DNA of 64,000 nucleotides from Hymenoscyphus infarciens (taxonomy: Eukaryota > Ascomycota > Leotiomycetes > Helotiales > Helotiaceae). Below are positions 23,325-35,206 of this stretch, piece by piece. The notes beneath the pieces were generated by a model that saw nothing but the letters and a program-made list of their open reading frames with translations, was not told the origin of the DNA and ran no database searches. Position numbers and translations under genes: made by a program. The stretch is from the NCBI GenBank assembly GCA_001414345.1, contig LLCB01000006.1:248001-312000 (forward strand), in the 5' to 3' direction. Numbering within the stretch: the first letter of the stretch is position 1; each line of letters begins with the position of its first letter.

Positions 23325-23735
23325 CTAAAACTCAACAACCGTATCGCCCCTTCGCTTTCCTCGCATTTCGTATTTTCCCTATAAAAGAGTAAGCATCTTA
23401 TCCCTTGTGACTCTTAACCTAAGTCTTGCAAATCATCTGACAACCTACATCGTACTTGTAGGCAATGTATCCGATCAAAGCTGGGAAGGCAACCATGTAT
23501 GCGAAGGTGATTCTGGTAGTTCGCGCATTCCATCTGAAGTACTTGTGTCGGTTTGCGAACACACCTGTGAGCCATCAATTAGAACCTCTCGAGCATTCGG
23601 TGTCGAAATGGGCGAATGGTACCGTTCCATTTGACCAACGCCGGGTCGAGCGCAACTGCTAGGCAGAGTTAACAATTGTTAAATCAATTGGTAAGGGAGG
23701 GATTGAGTCATACGGTGATATCCGTGGCCCGCCAT
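23325..23735 (-). CDS. Small mitochondrial complex I subunit, NDUFB4/B15-like (75 aa)
   Basis: Four tiny exons on the minus strand: 23735-23714 (22 nt), 23658-23623 (36 nt), 23564-23449 (116 nt) and 23378-23325 (54 nt). Introns are 55, 58 and 70 bp, all GT-AG, and the sum is 76 codons. The protein begins MAGHGYHPVALDPALVKWN, continues ANRHKYFRWNARTTRITF into one membrane segment (AYMVAFPALIGYIAY, about residues 42-57), and ends RGKRRGDTVVEF. The short N-terminus, RH.YFRW motif, single helix and basic tail match small accessory NADH:ubiquinone oxidoreductase subunits of fungi as I remember them. The family name is from memory and should be checked. It shares a 297-bp divergent promoter region with the GST gene. 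Confidence 0.82.
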
Positions 23736-24032
23736 GTTGAGTGTGTTGGGCGATTACCTGTGGGTTTGGTATTGACGTGGTTGTCGTTGATGTTGGAATT
23801 GAAGCTCTCGCTGATTTCCCTTAGAAGGGTAGATACCTGGATTGCAAGGCCTAACTATCGTACAAGCTTTGCCTCAGCGGCTCAACCACCTGCCGAAGGA
23901 GGGGCCGAGGTCTCAAGTGCTTCGAACTTAAAAGCTCATTGTTTCTCTAAATTTTATTGATTGTTCTTCTTACCTGTTTCAATTCCGTTTGCCCTTTTGT
24001 TCTCCAAGAAATTCGTCTCACAAACTCTGAAA

Positions 24033-24964
24033 ATGGCCTCTACAACAGAAACCCCCAAGATCAAGCTCTACTGGTAAGCCAAATAAATACCTTGGTACTC
24101 GTACCATGCAAAAATCGTCTCACTGCATGGTACTGTACCACCCATTGAATGCTGCAGATTCGCTGACACTCTCGTAGGCTAGAACAATCGCGTTCTCAAC
24201 GAATCCTCTGGCTCCTCGAAGAACTCAATCTTCCATATGAGCTTGAAATCTTCCACCGTGACCCCGTTTCACATCTGGCACCACCAGAACTCAAAAAAGT
24301 CCACGCCTTGGGAAAATCACCAGTCATCTCAATTACAACCACTGATAACAAAGAGCCTCTTATAATCGCTGAGAGTGCTTTTATCATCGAGTATTTACTT
24401 GACCATTTCAGTCAGGGGACCACTCTACTACCAAAACGGTACAAAGAGGGCCAAGAAGGAAAAGTTGGTGGTGAAACAGAAGAATGGATGCGATTCCGCT
24501 ACTTCATGCATTATGCTGAAGGTAGTTTGATGACTTTGATGTTGGTGGCAGTCATCACCAATGGTGAGTTTCTCTTCCCCCTCCACTGCATTTGACTTAC
24601 TCATAATTCTCTAGGTATCAAAACCGCACCAGTCCCATTCTTCATCAAGCCCATAACATCCATGGTTGCCGGAAAAGTGAACGCCACACTCGTGGACCCT
24701 GGCCTCAAAACCCATTTCGAATTTCTAGAAGGTCAACTCAAGTCATCTCCTTCGAATGGCAAATATCTTTGTGGTCCTAACCTAACCGGTGCGGATTTTT
24801 TGATGAGTTTCCCATTGATTGCTGGGAGGAAGCGAGCAGGTGTTACCGAGACTTCACACCCAGCTGTTTACGCTTACACTGAGAGATTGAAGAAAGAACC
24901 AGGATATGTGAAGGGTGTCGAGAAGATCATTTCTATTGAGGGGAAGTTCGAAGAGAGTATTTAG
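24033..24964 (+). CDS. Glutathione S-transferase, Gtt1-like
   Basis: Three exons, 24033-24073, 24178-24563 and 24615-24964 (258 aa). The thioredoxin-fold N-terminus spans intron 1 (IKLYWLEQSRSQRILWLLEEL), followed by LPYELEIFHRDP, HALGKSPVI with the cis-Pro, and AESAFIIEYLLDHF carrying the ES glutathione-binding pair. The all-helical C-terminal domain contains YLCGPNLTGADFLMSFPL, the usual N-capping box. Length and motifs fit yeast Gtt1-type enzymes that conjugate glutathione to electrophiles or reduce peroxides. Intron 1 (104 bp) contains an inverted pair GTACCATGCA/TGCATGGTAC. It is intact, with no signal peptide. Confidence 0.92.
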
Positions 24965-26398
24965 AATGGTTTTTGGTGCATATTTTTGATGATTCGTCTT
25001 GTAATTATTAGCGAGGATCAGTAGCAGGACTCCGCTCTTTGTCAGTTTGAGATTTTATAGAAAGCATTTAAATTGGCTCTCCTTTCATCTTCTCGTTATC
25101 TAAAACGCATTATAGATTTTAGAGGCTAACTTTTGCAATGCCTTTGAGAAATGATATAGAAACTAGTCTCCCTTCTTCTCCCGTTGCTTGTCTTTACTGA
25201 CTCGGTCAGAGCACCATTTAAGGGCCCAGTTCTCTATGGGGGTGACATGGCCCTTTAAAGTAGCTTCTTTACCAATGTCAATTTTAGATATAGTTTCCCC
25301 TATCGCAATACTTTCTAATTTCAACCCGCCGTCGAAAGGGAGAGGCTATCAATCACGATTTATCAATTCTATGTTCAATTCTTAGAGCACATTTGTTGGA
25401 TGCAAATGTGGAACATCTCTCTCTACATAAAAAAGTAAGAAGTAGGGGTTACTTGAAGCTTCAGCGTGGCCACTGTCTTCTAACATGAAGTTTTACAGTT
25501 GCTCGAGCTGTTTCACACCATGTCATCACGAATCACTAAATAGAGAGGAAAACACTATAGACTACTCTGTACATTAGGATTTCAGAACCAGTATCCCGAC
25601 AGCGGTAAATACATCTCATTGTCATACTCTTCTATGGGGCTCAAACCATTAACCTAAAAATTTGAGAAAATCAACAACCGAAAAGATCTAGGGCAATTTT
25701 CTCTCTAGGGACTGGACACAGGACCGTTGGAACAATAAGAGCTGCCCCTGTAGATAGGCAAGTATGGACGAGCTAGGTTTACTTTAGAGGGATGTAGCAA
25801 TGGCTTTTGTTATCAAACTTCGTGTACTCCACGTCGCTTAAGTAGAAGCAAGGTTGTTATTACGCGATGATTACCTGTAAGTTTTCTCACCTTCAAATTG
25901 TGACAGGCTGAGTAAATAATGGAGTTATAATTTTACTCGGGTTTCTTCAATCGTCTGAACCATTCTCAGTCTGGGATTTTATTTGAAAAGAAATAGTAAA
26001 TTTCAGTAAAATGAATTTCATTACGATGAAACTAAACCCGAATCACGAAGCATACGATGCTGATAACCCGTTAATGAGTAGGTCATATATAGAGGAACAT
26101 TTACTTGTGCTTGTATACAGTCGGCCTTTTCGAGCGAACTGAATAGAACATCCGAGTTAGACGGGAGAAGAATCCGTAACGAGTAGAATTTTAATCGAAG
26201 GCCCTGAAGCTCTGAGTCCCTCACCTCTACTTATACACATCTTTTTTGTTCAGCCCTCCAAACGCCACTCCCAACCAAGCCCCTCAAAAACCAAACTCCA
26301 AAGCCCTTTCCAAGAAATGTAAACACCCAAAACCCCCCAAACCCCCAATCCAATCCAACTATCCAAGCCACATAATCCATCCTTGTAGCTCAGCTTCC
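24965..26398. other. intergenic, no supported gene
   Basis: About 1.4 kb of AT-leaning DNA between the GST stop and the DUF3602 stop (convergent genes). Only short frames occur (25188-25385 and 26021-26224) and nothing is recognised. Confidence 0.5.
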
Positions 26399-27026
26399 CT
26401 AGATCTCCTTCTCCCTCTCCCTTCCCCCACCACCTCCAACAACCGCCCGTCCAGGCCTCGCAAGACCCCCCTCAACCTCCCCCACAACCTTCTCCCTAAT
26501 ATCCCTTTCCTTCTCCCTCTCCTTCCTCTCCTCCTCCCCGCCTCCCTTATCTTCCTCAGCCCACGAGTAGTTCCCAGCTCCTCCTCTGCCGCCTCTATAC
26601 ACGGCGCCAGCAGCAGCAGGAGCAGGTTTCGAAGAGCCTCGAACAGGAATGGTGGGGGGGTTTTGGGATGGGGTGAGGGAGGTAGAGTTTGTGTCTACAG
26701 ACGAGGCAGGGAGGGTAGAGGGTTGCATCCAGTTTCCCGCGCCTCCTCTGCCGGTGTGGAGGTATTCTGGGGGTGGGTTTGAGGAAAGGGGTCGTTGCGA
26801 GGATTTCGAGGGAGGTTGGGATTCGAGTGTTGAGGGGGTCTGTGAGGGGTTGTTAGCTTTGGCTTTAGGAGTTGGCGGTCTAGGCAGGAGTAATGGTAGA
26901 GGAAAGGAAAGAGCACTGGGGAAGGTAGGTAGGTACCTTTTCAGGCGCACTCGAATTCTTAACATCCTCCTCACTGTAAAAGTTGCCCGCGCCTCCACGG
27001 CCGACTTTTTGATATGGTTCTGTCAT
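26399..27026 (-). CDS. DUF3602 (Par32-like) protein with GRGGAGN motifs
   Basis: Two exons, 27026-26937 and 26839-26399. The 97-bp intron has a GTACCT donor and CACAG acceptor. The product is 176 aa. The sequence GRGGAGN occurs three times (about residues 9, 57 and 110), each followed by an aromatic residue a few positions later; this repeat defines the fungal DUF3602 family. The rest is disordered and Pro/Ser-rich, turning into a highly charged Glu/Arg/Lys segment and a GGGGGRERE end. In yeast the family member Par32 is a TORC1-linked phosphoprotein regulating ammonium transporters; whether that role applies here is unknown. Confidence 0.85.
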
Positions 27027-29066
27027 CTTTTCCGAGGTTTGCTTTTTATCTGTGCGTTGTACACTTCAGGTTTCCCAGGTCAAGGTTTCTTTTTGGGTTT
27101 CCCGGAGGGGTACGGATATGTTCATTTGGAGCTTGAACGTCCAAAGTTTATATTCACGCAGAGGATCGATTGAATGAGAAGTTCAGGTCCCCAGACTTGT
27201 CACTGGTGGAGTTTCGTTACTGAAACGTGACTCTTTTCCGCGGTTTATTTTTGCTTTTTCCTATCCATCACAATTTTCTTCAGGGTCTCACATATTCCTT
27301 TTTAAAGTAATTTTTCTTCACTGACAGACTGTCACTTGTGATTCATTCATTTCTGAACAGCTTCGGTTTAAGCTTTGGAGAATTTTGTTCTTCTGAGTGC
27401 CGTGAATCTAAAGTTAGTGGGGTGATTGCCGATCTCGGCGGGGTAAAATAATATTCCCTCCATTGGTGAGGTTCATGGAGCTCAACGTTTTCATTTCGTT
27501 TTGGAACTCGTAAAGTGTGGAGTAGGCGTAGAGTAGTTCGCTCCAGATCGCCGGGATAATTGCATCCGTTCTCCCTAGAAGCGTCATTATCTCAGCTATT
27601 CAAAAAACAAAAACAAAAAGTGTTCTCCGAGACGAACTGGGAGAATGGAGCCCTAGTTGTATGGAACAACCCAATTATAAGAACGGATGTTCAAATTCCC
27701 ATTGACTAGCGATTCCCAACATGACGTGGGCTGACTAGATAAGTACGAGCTCTTCGTCATTGAGTTCTAGAATTTCTAAAAAGTGCCTCATCAACTCAAC
27801 ATTTTCAGCATTTTGATAGACACACTCATTCGCAATGCCGCTTTTCATTCCTTTTTGAGAACAACGCACGCCTTCTTCTAGAAGGTCGTTGATAGGGTAA
27901 GGTGAGTGTCAGACGGGACGTCATCTGCTAGGCAACTTGCAGCTGGAAATGCAACTGCAGGTCCCCGATAAAGAGGGGAAATCTCGAGATGGGTACTTGC
28001 TTTTGGTGCCTTCTAGAAGTCCTACTGTGGGGAATCAGGTAATTAGGAACTAGTTAGAATCAACGGTATCATATGCTAACGATCTCTTGTTTTCAGAAAC
28101 GAAGGCTTGATGTCACGTTTTTATATATCTCTCTCCAGCTTCCTCTTTACTCTCAAAAGCTACAATTCAAAGTAGACTTCCCGTTGCCGGGGTTGCCGGT
28201 CACCGATCGATTCGGATTGCGCTCACAAGACTGCAAGGTAACGCCAGAGACTGGATCCGGGTTTGAGCTTCTGACCACAAGGCAAGCCACGCGCGCCATC
28301 TACATGAACTTTGACGTCTTGGCTTAGTGGCTAGCTGGTAACACGGCTCGAAGAAAAAATTCTAGAAAAACAATATTTCCCTCTTTCCAAGCTGGTTTAT
28401 CGCTCAATTGCCATGCTGGAAGCAACGCACCCAAAGAACACAAACAAAACTTCGTACTCCACAAATCCCGTGGCACAATGCGGATTCCGGGGTCGTAATT
28501 TGAACTGACCTTTCAATATGAGACTGTCAAAGTCGGCAGATCTGAGACTGAGGGATTTCAAAAATAAATAAATTAATGAGTTTCAGCGGCCAGGGAGCAC
28601 CCCCAAACCCCCTGGTTACCACACAGCTCACCCAGTGACCTGCATTAGCCAGATTCTTGAATGGTGTACTAAGCGAGGAGGATTCCGAGCTGCTGATTTG
28701 CTTGACAGGAAATGTTTCGAAACACATCGTCATGGGATGAGGGCCATCTTGTCTTGGTTCTTGCGACAATTTTTTTATGTCGTCGTTCGCTAGCACGGTC
28801 ATCTTGTTGATCGGTGAAATAGGGCGGCAGCTTCAGGGATTCCTCTTCATGATCAGCAGTTCTAGGCCTTGCTGGTGCTTGCTCCGAGATCTTTGATCTT
28901 TCGCACATTTCCCTTTCTGGGGCTTTTCAAATAATATGAATGAGACGAGACTTTGCGGTGGGCGTAAGAGGCATCACTTAAAGGGTAAATGTTTTCCCAA
29001 CAGAAAACCTGGACTTTCAAACCCCCATTTTGTGAGGATGTGGGAAAAGATGGCTTGCCGCCTGTA
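27027..29066. other. intergenic, no supported gene
   Basis: About 2 kb. A plus frame at 28073-28327 and minus frames at 28527-28908 are short, and the latter two overlap out of phase. They might be decayed gene fragments but match nothing I recognise. Confidence 0.45.
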
Positions 29067-29372
29067 CTATCCCCCCCCCTAATTACATTGTAATGACCCA
29101 CCGGGTGGAGGCTGCGTAAACTCCTGGTAATGTCAAAGCGCCGAACCAATAAGAAGAATTAAAGTTAAACAATGGAGTGATCAAGAAGGTTCTACTTCGT
29201 CCCAGGCGAATCAGTCCATAGCGGGACCCAGCAAAGCAGAGTTTATTTAGGAGGCCCCGTTATGGACTGTTACGCCTGGGACTAAGTATGGGCTGACATT
29301 ACTAGGAATTTACACAGCCTCCCCCAGATCTACAAAGAGTGGGGATTACAATGTAATTAGGGGGGGGGATAG
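29067..29372. mobile_element. 306-bp nested-palindrome MITE with TA target duplication
   Basis: The terminal inverted repeats are about 68-79 bp (29067-29134 and 29294-29372), beginning CTATCCCCCCCCTAATTACA on both strands. They are bordered by TA (29065-29066, 29373-29374). The arms are identical for the first 28 bp after the border, then diverge by a few substitutions and small gaps. A second inverted repeat (about 29193-29225 and 29256-29288, sharing GTCCCAGGCG and CAGTCCATA) fills the centre, so one strand can fold almost end to end. There is no ORF. TA duplication suggests a Tc1/mariner-type transposase in trans. Confidence 0.8.
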
Positions 29373-31660
29373 TAACGAATAACCTCAAGCCCCGCTCTCC
29401 TCTCTCTGAAGGGAAACAAGGTGTGTCTGGTGGAGCATTGAAGGGACGCTCAAAGTAGCATGGATCGACTCGCGCGCCTCGGGGGGAATTTACTCATGGG
29501 AATCTGTCCTTCAATCTGGGGATGGATGGGATGCAGACGAATCAGCTTCCTCTACGGAGGTACGCACTGGTGATCTTTTGGCGGACCCCCGTCTGAAATT
29601 GAGACCTAGACCTTTTGAAATAAATGTCTGTGTAGTTTATCTCTTTCCTCCGTAGATATGGGGAATAGAAGCTTCACCGATGCTAATCAGGAACCAGAGA
29701 ACGATTTGAAGAAATAGCTGTAGGTACCGTAAAGTCAGCTGCCAATACTGCGCTTGTACCCACCTTCTTGTAGATTGTACAACTCCGCGAAACATCACCG
29801 CGAAACCGGGGAGCCACCAAAAAAGGTTGTTGTCGTCGGTTCGCTTCTCAAAAAAAGAGAGCATTGGCTTTGTGGGTCACACAGATAAAGCGTACCCCAT
29901 CTGCGATTACGAATCTTTGTGGAGGGGTTCACAATCACAAATCCCCAGAGATGATATTTTTCCTTTTCCCTTTCCAAAGAAAGAATATTTCGTATGACAA
30001 CACTGCATCCAACGCCGCTCACCTCTCAACCAGGCCACGTTCCCACGAATTGCCTCTGTCATGCGATGCGATGGAAGGGGGTAGGCTTCGATGCCACCCT
30101 TGTTTGCTTGCCACCATCCCTCTTGGGCCAATGGTTATTTCGAAGTCCCATCATTGCCTGAAAGGCGTAGGGCCAGCTGGGGAAAAACGGAAAAACAGCA
30201 CTGAAGATATCGAGGTTGAAACTGGAATGGAGTTGATAGGAGTTTCTTCTTCCTTGAAAGATAGGACTGTTGTATATGAAGCTGGAAGAATCACTTGATT
30301 GTCGCAAAAGCCCAAACAATCCCTTTCATCCAGCCTTTCAGCTGGAACATTTATGAAGCTTGCCGCTTTCCATTTCTCTCCCCAGGCGAATCCAAGTGTG
30401 CCCGCTGATCGTTCATCATTGGCTAAGCCACTTTTGGGCGTAAGGTACCTTGATATCACGAGGGGCCTAGTGGGGCCGTACCTACTGAGGTGACTGACCA
30501 GTGACCACGGTAGGGCGGGCGCTGAGGTTGTTGCCATTCTTATCATTTCTATCGAGATTCCTATTCCTACCTATTCCAACAGTTGGATCCAATAACGAAG
30601 TGGATTACGGACTTTCTACCTGGTGATGGGATGACTGAGTGAGATGACTAGGACTAGTCCCAAGTGAGGCATTATTATTTTTTTTCAAAGAAATCCGTCA
30701 TCATGGTTATGAGAAGCCAGATATTTCTTTAGCAGCCGCAACCTCGAGAGGGAAAACAGTGTGCTCTTTGTTCCCCCTTTGGATTGCAATATTCGCCCCC
30801 GCGTCTGAAATAAAATTGTCAGAAAATACAATAAAAAAAACCTATCCTTCAACACACACACACACACACACACACACATCATCCCTCCTGCAACAGACCC
30901 AAATCTGAACCAACCGTAACTTCGCTGTGGTCTGGCTTTAGAAACGCCTGGATTCCACCTGCGTCGGACCTCGCTGCTCTAGGCAGGCTCCACACTCACC
31001 ATTCCCTGTTCAGGCCTGGCTGTGCTGCCAATAATTTCTTACGAGCTCGGAATCTGGCACAGCGCTCGAGATTGGATTTCCATCCATCAACATCAACACC
31101 AACACCACAAACCTCTCCTCTCCTTGCTCTCGCGCTGTGGTCAGGGGAATTCTGCAGCGAAAGTCCGTCGCCGAAGCGCACTTTCCTTTCATCCCATTGA
31201 CCACACTCAGCCCCTATTTGCATTGCTCGTCAGAGGGACTTTCCAGAATCCCATTGCGCTCTGCTACTTGCTCCGACCCCTCTCCAACCGACAGGCGTCT
31301 CAGCCATCAACCACCCTGTACCGCCTTCCTTCCTCATTCCAACTTTGGAACAACAATTCGACTCGGTTTCGCTCTTCCTTGCTTCCTACCCTTTACAACA
31401 ATTTTTTTTTATTCAACAAAGTTTCTTTCACGAGTCGCCTGTACGGAACCAAATTCTCCAATCCTTTTACCAAACAACCACAGTGCAACAACAAATCCGG
31501 TCGCACCAATAATTAGCTTCCCTCTTGCGCGCCCTGTTTTATACGACGGGTAGCTTCAACTTGTTTCCACCACAACATTGTGCTCAAATATTTCTTCGGC
31601 CCTCATATTGTAGCTTCTCAGAGCTTCGCGAGGGCCGCCTTGTCCGAGTAATTGTGCAAC
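29373..31660. other. intergenic plus long leader of the C2H2 gene
   Basis: No gene is supported. Frames at 29864-30298 (plus) and 30151-30546 (minus) are antisense to each other and featureless. The CT-rich stretch from about 31050 to 31660 is probably promoter and 5' untranslated region of the C2H2 gene. Confidence 0.45.
30852..30878. repeat. (AC)n microsatellite
   Basis: An uninterrupted run of about 13 AC units. Confidence 0.95.
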
Positions 31661-33194
31661 ATGGCGTCGTCAAAGGTACGAATATCTGAGATCAGCATCC
31701 GGCTAATATATTTATAGACCACTGCTGATCACTCAATTCTACAGGAAATCCAACATTCTTCGAGACCAGCGGGCCAACATCGATTGTCGATGTCGGCTGC
31801 GGGTTCTCTCCCTAAATCCCATTCTCGAAATCATTCCCACTCGGTATCCTCGGGGTCGCTCATTCCAAGTCACAGAGTTCAGAGAAGAAAGAGCAACGCC
31901 AATGTGAGCAATGTAGCAGCAATGGTAAACGCAGTGCGAGAGTCCGGAGATACATCCTTGGGAATGCCGATTTCTGGCCGTCGAAACACCATGTCCAAGA
32001 GTGCGTCTGCAAAGTCGGCAGCACTTGGAAGTCTTCCTTCACCACCTGCCAGTTTGCCCGGTCATAGAATGCGGATGGTTTCGAGCGGGAAATCGGATCG
32101 CGGTGAGAGTGCGATTGAGGACGACTTGCCCGAAGATATGGAGGAGGATGAGGATACCGGGTTCAAACAATCGCGTATGAGACGTGCCAGCGAGGGTCAA
32201 CACCTTATGAAGGATGGCAAGAAGGCCAACGGCGGAGACCTCAAGTGTGACAAGTGTGGAAAGGGATACAAGCACAGCAGTTGCTTGACCAAGCATTTGT
32301 TTGTGCCCACTTCCTTTCCTACATGCCCCAACTGGGTTTCGTGACGTGAATTCGGTCGGGAGATTCGCGTTTCGGGCTTTTTGAGAGAACCATTATTAAC
32401 GTTTTATCTGCAGATGGGAGCATACTCCAGAATGGTCGTTTACTTCCAAACTATTGATCTCTAAACATCAGCAAGTGCAGCTCTTGGAAGCCGCATCAGT
32501 GCTCCTGACCATGAATCAAGATGGCACTACACCTCCAGATTCGGCCAAGGACTTCCAAAGCGATCAAGACTCTGCATCTCCTGCTCCATCGGGATCAGAG
32601 GGCAACGATCGGGCAAGCTCTGCTGACACCACACCACCTCCAAACGTGGATATAAATAATGCTTATCGAAGTGGCTCTTACACTGGAAGATCCCACAAGA
32701 GATATAGCAGCGGGTACGGATTTTCGCGCTCATATCAATCTGCCCCTTCAGCCAACTCGGCGAATGGCGGTAGTATGCCACTTGGATCTGACTTTGGCCA
32801 TCATCGCCAACCAAGCCACGAAAGACGTCCACCGTCCTCGGGCTTCAATCGTAATGCGGAAGATGATGGTCTTGCAGCCGCAGTGGAACTTTTGTCCTGC
32901 AGTTTTGGTAGCACCGGGACACCTAGAACCATACCGGTGACTCTGCCTGAAGATGCACCCCCAGTGCCACATATTCCGGCGCAATATTTGAACGGGTTCT
33001 CGGGATCTACCTTGACCCCCAATCTTCATCCTCAACAACCCGAAAGCTACACTCGCCACCGACTTCAACTTGATGGAGATGTCAAGATGGAAGAGAGCGA
33101 GGAGAGCGTTGTGGATGAGGATGAATATGACCGACGATCCAGAGGCCGCAGTGACGAGGATGATGATGGAGTATTTGGCCGCATGGAGGAATAG
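31661..33194 (+). CDS. C2H2 zinc-finger transcription regulator (single finger)
   Basis: Three exons: 31661-31675 (five codons, MASSK), 31745-32298 and 32414-33194 (449 aa). A Ser/Arg-rich N-terminal half includes basic clusters (RRKSNANVSN), a PPASLPGHRM segment and an acidic patch. The one classical finger is CDKCGKGYKHSSCLTKHLWEH (about residues 170-192), spanning intron 2. It is followed by TSKLLISKHQQVQLLEAASV, a conserved block found after the finger in a group of fungal C2H2 proteins. The C-terminal half is disordered and ends in an acidic/Arg segment. It is nuclear by inference, and target genes cannot be told from sequence. The second intron has a weak donor (GTTTGT), but the join restores the finger's second His exactly. 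Confidence 0.9.
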
Positions 33195-34070
33195 ACTCTA
33201 TTAGGAGCCTTTTCCTCGGAGCCTTTTCTTCGCAAGGGCCCAACGCCCACGACAGTTGAAGTAACGCGTCTTCGTTGGATACGATTTCCCTTTTTTTGTT
33301 TTTGTTTTGTAATTTGTGTATTCGCGGCGAGCATTGTCTCCGCAGCCGACTTTCAGCACCGAAGAGTGGGCTAGGCAGTAGGTACATGCCCACGAGGTTA
33401 AAGTGATGGTCGTTCTCGAGCGTCGAGCAAACGCAAACGCCACAAGCATTTCTGTAGGGAGGAAGCTTTTCTTGGAGAGAGATGTAGAAATGTCATATAG
33501 CAGGACATCTGAAATGTATGAAACGTATGATGAACAGATGACTCGAGTGCCTGTTGACGCGTAGGAGTGTATGAAGATGTGGAAGTGAGAGAGTTTGGGG
33601 GGAGTGTATAGGTACAATTGTAATCGCCACGAAGAGAGAAGGCAACAAATTCTAGTTGTAGTAGTAGCACCGTCGCATAGAATGCATGCAACGAAGAGAA
33701 GACGCATACGATGCGAGCGAGAATTGAAAATATGATAGAGATAGAGAGACGCGGGACCTTTGACTGACATTTGAGGTGGAAGCTGGAAGAAATTCCTGCG
33801 GTGAGGAAGGGAAGTTTTAGCAGGAGGAAAGCAGAAGAAAAATTATTTTAAGCTGCCAGGTCCAGGACCAGGACCAGGCCGCTACGTCATGCGAGAAGTA
33901 AACATCATATGGCTGGCTACCTACCATTGAAGACCATCGCGATTCACGAAGCACCAACACAACCACCACTGCCCTTCTTCTGCCAGGCCAGGCGCGCAAC
34001 CCCGCTCTTCTTTCCTTCGTCTTCGTCGCATCGCATCTTATTTACAACTCACAATCTCGAGAAGCTCAAG
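33195..34070. other. intergenic, 3' region of C2H2 gene and promoter of membrane-protein gene
   Basis: Minus-strand frames (33201-33770 and 33398-33691) lie antisense to the 3' region and have no recognisable domain. Confidence 0.5.
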
Positions 34071-35206
34071 ATGCCTTCCAGCGTCTCCAACGATCGCCTG
34101 GCCAGTTCGGCGCGTGTTGTTGTGCATCGTCGTCGAGATGCCCCTCTTCACGCGAGCAAGCTGCCACTTTGGGTCCAATTTCCCCTCCTTGTGGTCCTTA
34201 GCTTGAGTCTTTCCGGCTTGTCGCATGCATTGCAGGAAACATATCTCGGTGCATATGGGGGAATAGGTGCTATTACCCGGAGACCTGGTGATAGCTGGAA
34301 TGAAGTGGCGGCGCCTGTCGTCTGGAGATGGTAAGTCATTGTGCCGCGGGCATGAAGAAACTCAGCAAATAAAGGGCATTTTGTTGACTCTCGTATTTTG
34401 GATACAGCTTTCAGTTGGGATTAGCATGGTTTGGGGACTACGACTCTTATGATATCGCAGCACTGAGTCTGCTCGCCCATGCTCCGCATGTAAGTTCAAC
34501 ATTTATCCACCAGATATCCCAGATAATACTAACACCCTCATCATAGTATTACCTACTGAAATCCTTCTACAAACTCGATACCATAACGGTTGTGCTCCCA
34601 TTGCTCATCGATATTCTATCTGCATCACTCCCATTCCAACTCCTTCGACCACTCTCGCGACCTCACGCTGGGTCAGTTTCGGTGCCCAATATATACATCG
34701 TCACGGATTACAGCATCCAGTCCCTCACCACTGTTCTTGCCGCCTCGATTTATGCCACGACATTGTTCACCGCATACTCGACGTACTTGCCGACATATCT
34801 TGTCACATACTTCTCAGATATCCCGAGCGTTGAAGCTGCACACTCCTCCACACCACTTACCTTGTTCCCCATCACCCTGATTCTAGGTGTGGCAGCGAAG
34901 TCACTCATTTTCACTCCGTCAGTTGCTGCAAAACCATCATCAACTGATGCTAAGAATGTGACTTTTGATCCGGCCAAAGCTACGTTGGGAGAAACATTTT
35001 GGTACAATGTTTGGGGATACAGCACCAGAACCAAAACGGTGATCAAGAGGACCGCTGCCTTGGCTTTGGTTAGCGGGGTAAGTACCTTTGTACAGACGTA
35101 CAATATCAGAGGAGTCGAGGCTGTCGGGGCCTTGGCATATTCAGGAGTATGGGTTGCCGCAGCTGTGGTGACAGGTAGTTCGTTGGGTTTGGTTGCAGCG
35201 GTTTGA
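34071..35206 (+). CDS. Multi-pass integral membrane protein of unknown function
   Basis: Three exons, 34071-34330, 34408-34489 and 34547-35206 (introns 77 and 57 bp; 333 aa). After a basic cytosolic N-terminus (VVVHRRRDAP) the sequence has about five or six hydrophobic segments: LWVQFPLLVVLSLSLSGLSHAL, the LGLAWFGDYDSY region, ITVVLPLLIDILSASLPF, LTTVLAASIYATTLFTAYST, LTLFPITLILGVAAKSLIF, and two near the C-terminus (ALALVSGVSTF and YSGVWVAAAVVTGSSLGLVAA). No transporter signature or catalytic motif is seen. It looks like a conserved filamentous-fungal membrane protein without assigned role. The gene appears complete. Confidence 0.85.

Noticed and set aside
26246..26782. Long plus-strand frame opposite the DUF3602 gene
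   Set aside because: It is the antisense shadow of the minus-strand gene, whose GRGGAGN motifs and intron are clear.
28200..28345. tRNA- or SINE-like text (TGGCTAGCTGG resembling an A box; GGGTTTGAGC resembling a B box)
   Set aside because: The boxes are in the wrong order for one strand, and no cloverleaf or acceptor stem could be drawn.
33201..33770. 189-aa minus-strand frame after the C2H2 gene
   Set aside because: Lies in the 3' region of the plus-strand gene; Ser/Cys/Tyr-rich with no pattern; three overlapping frames compete.
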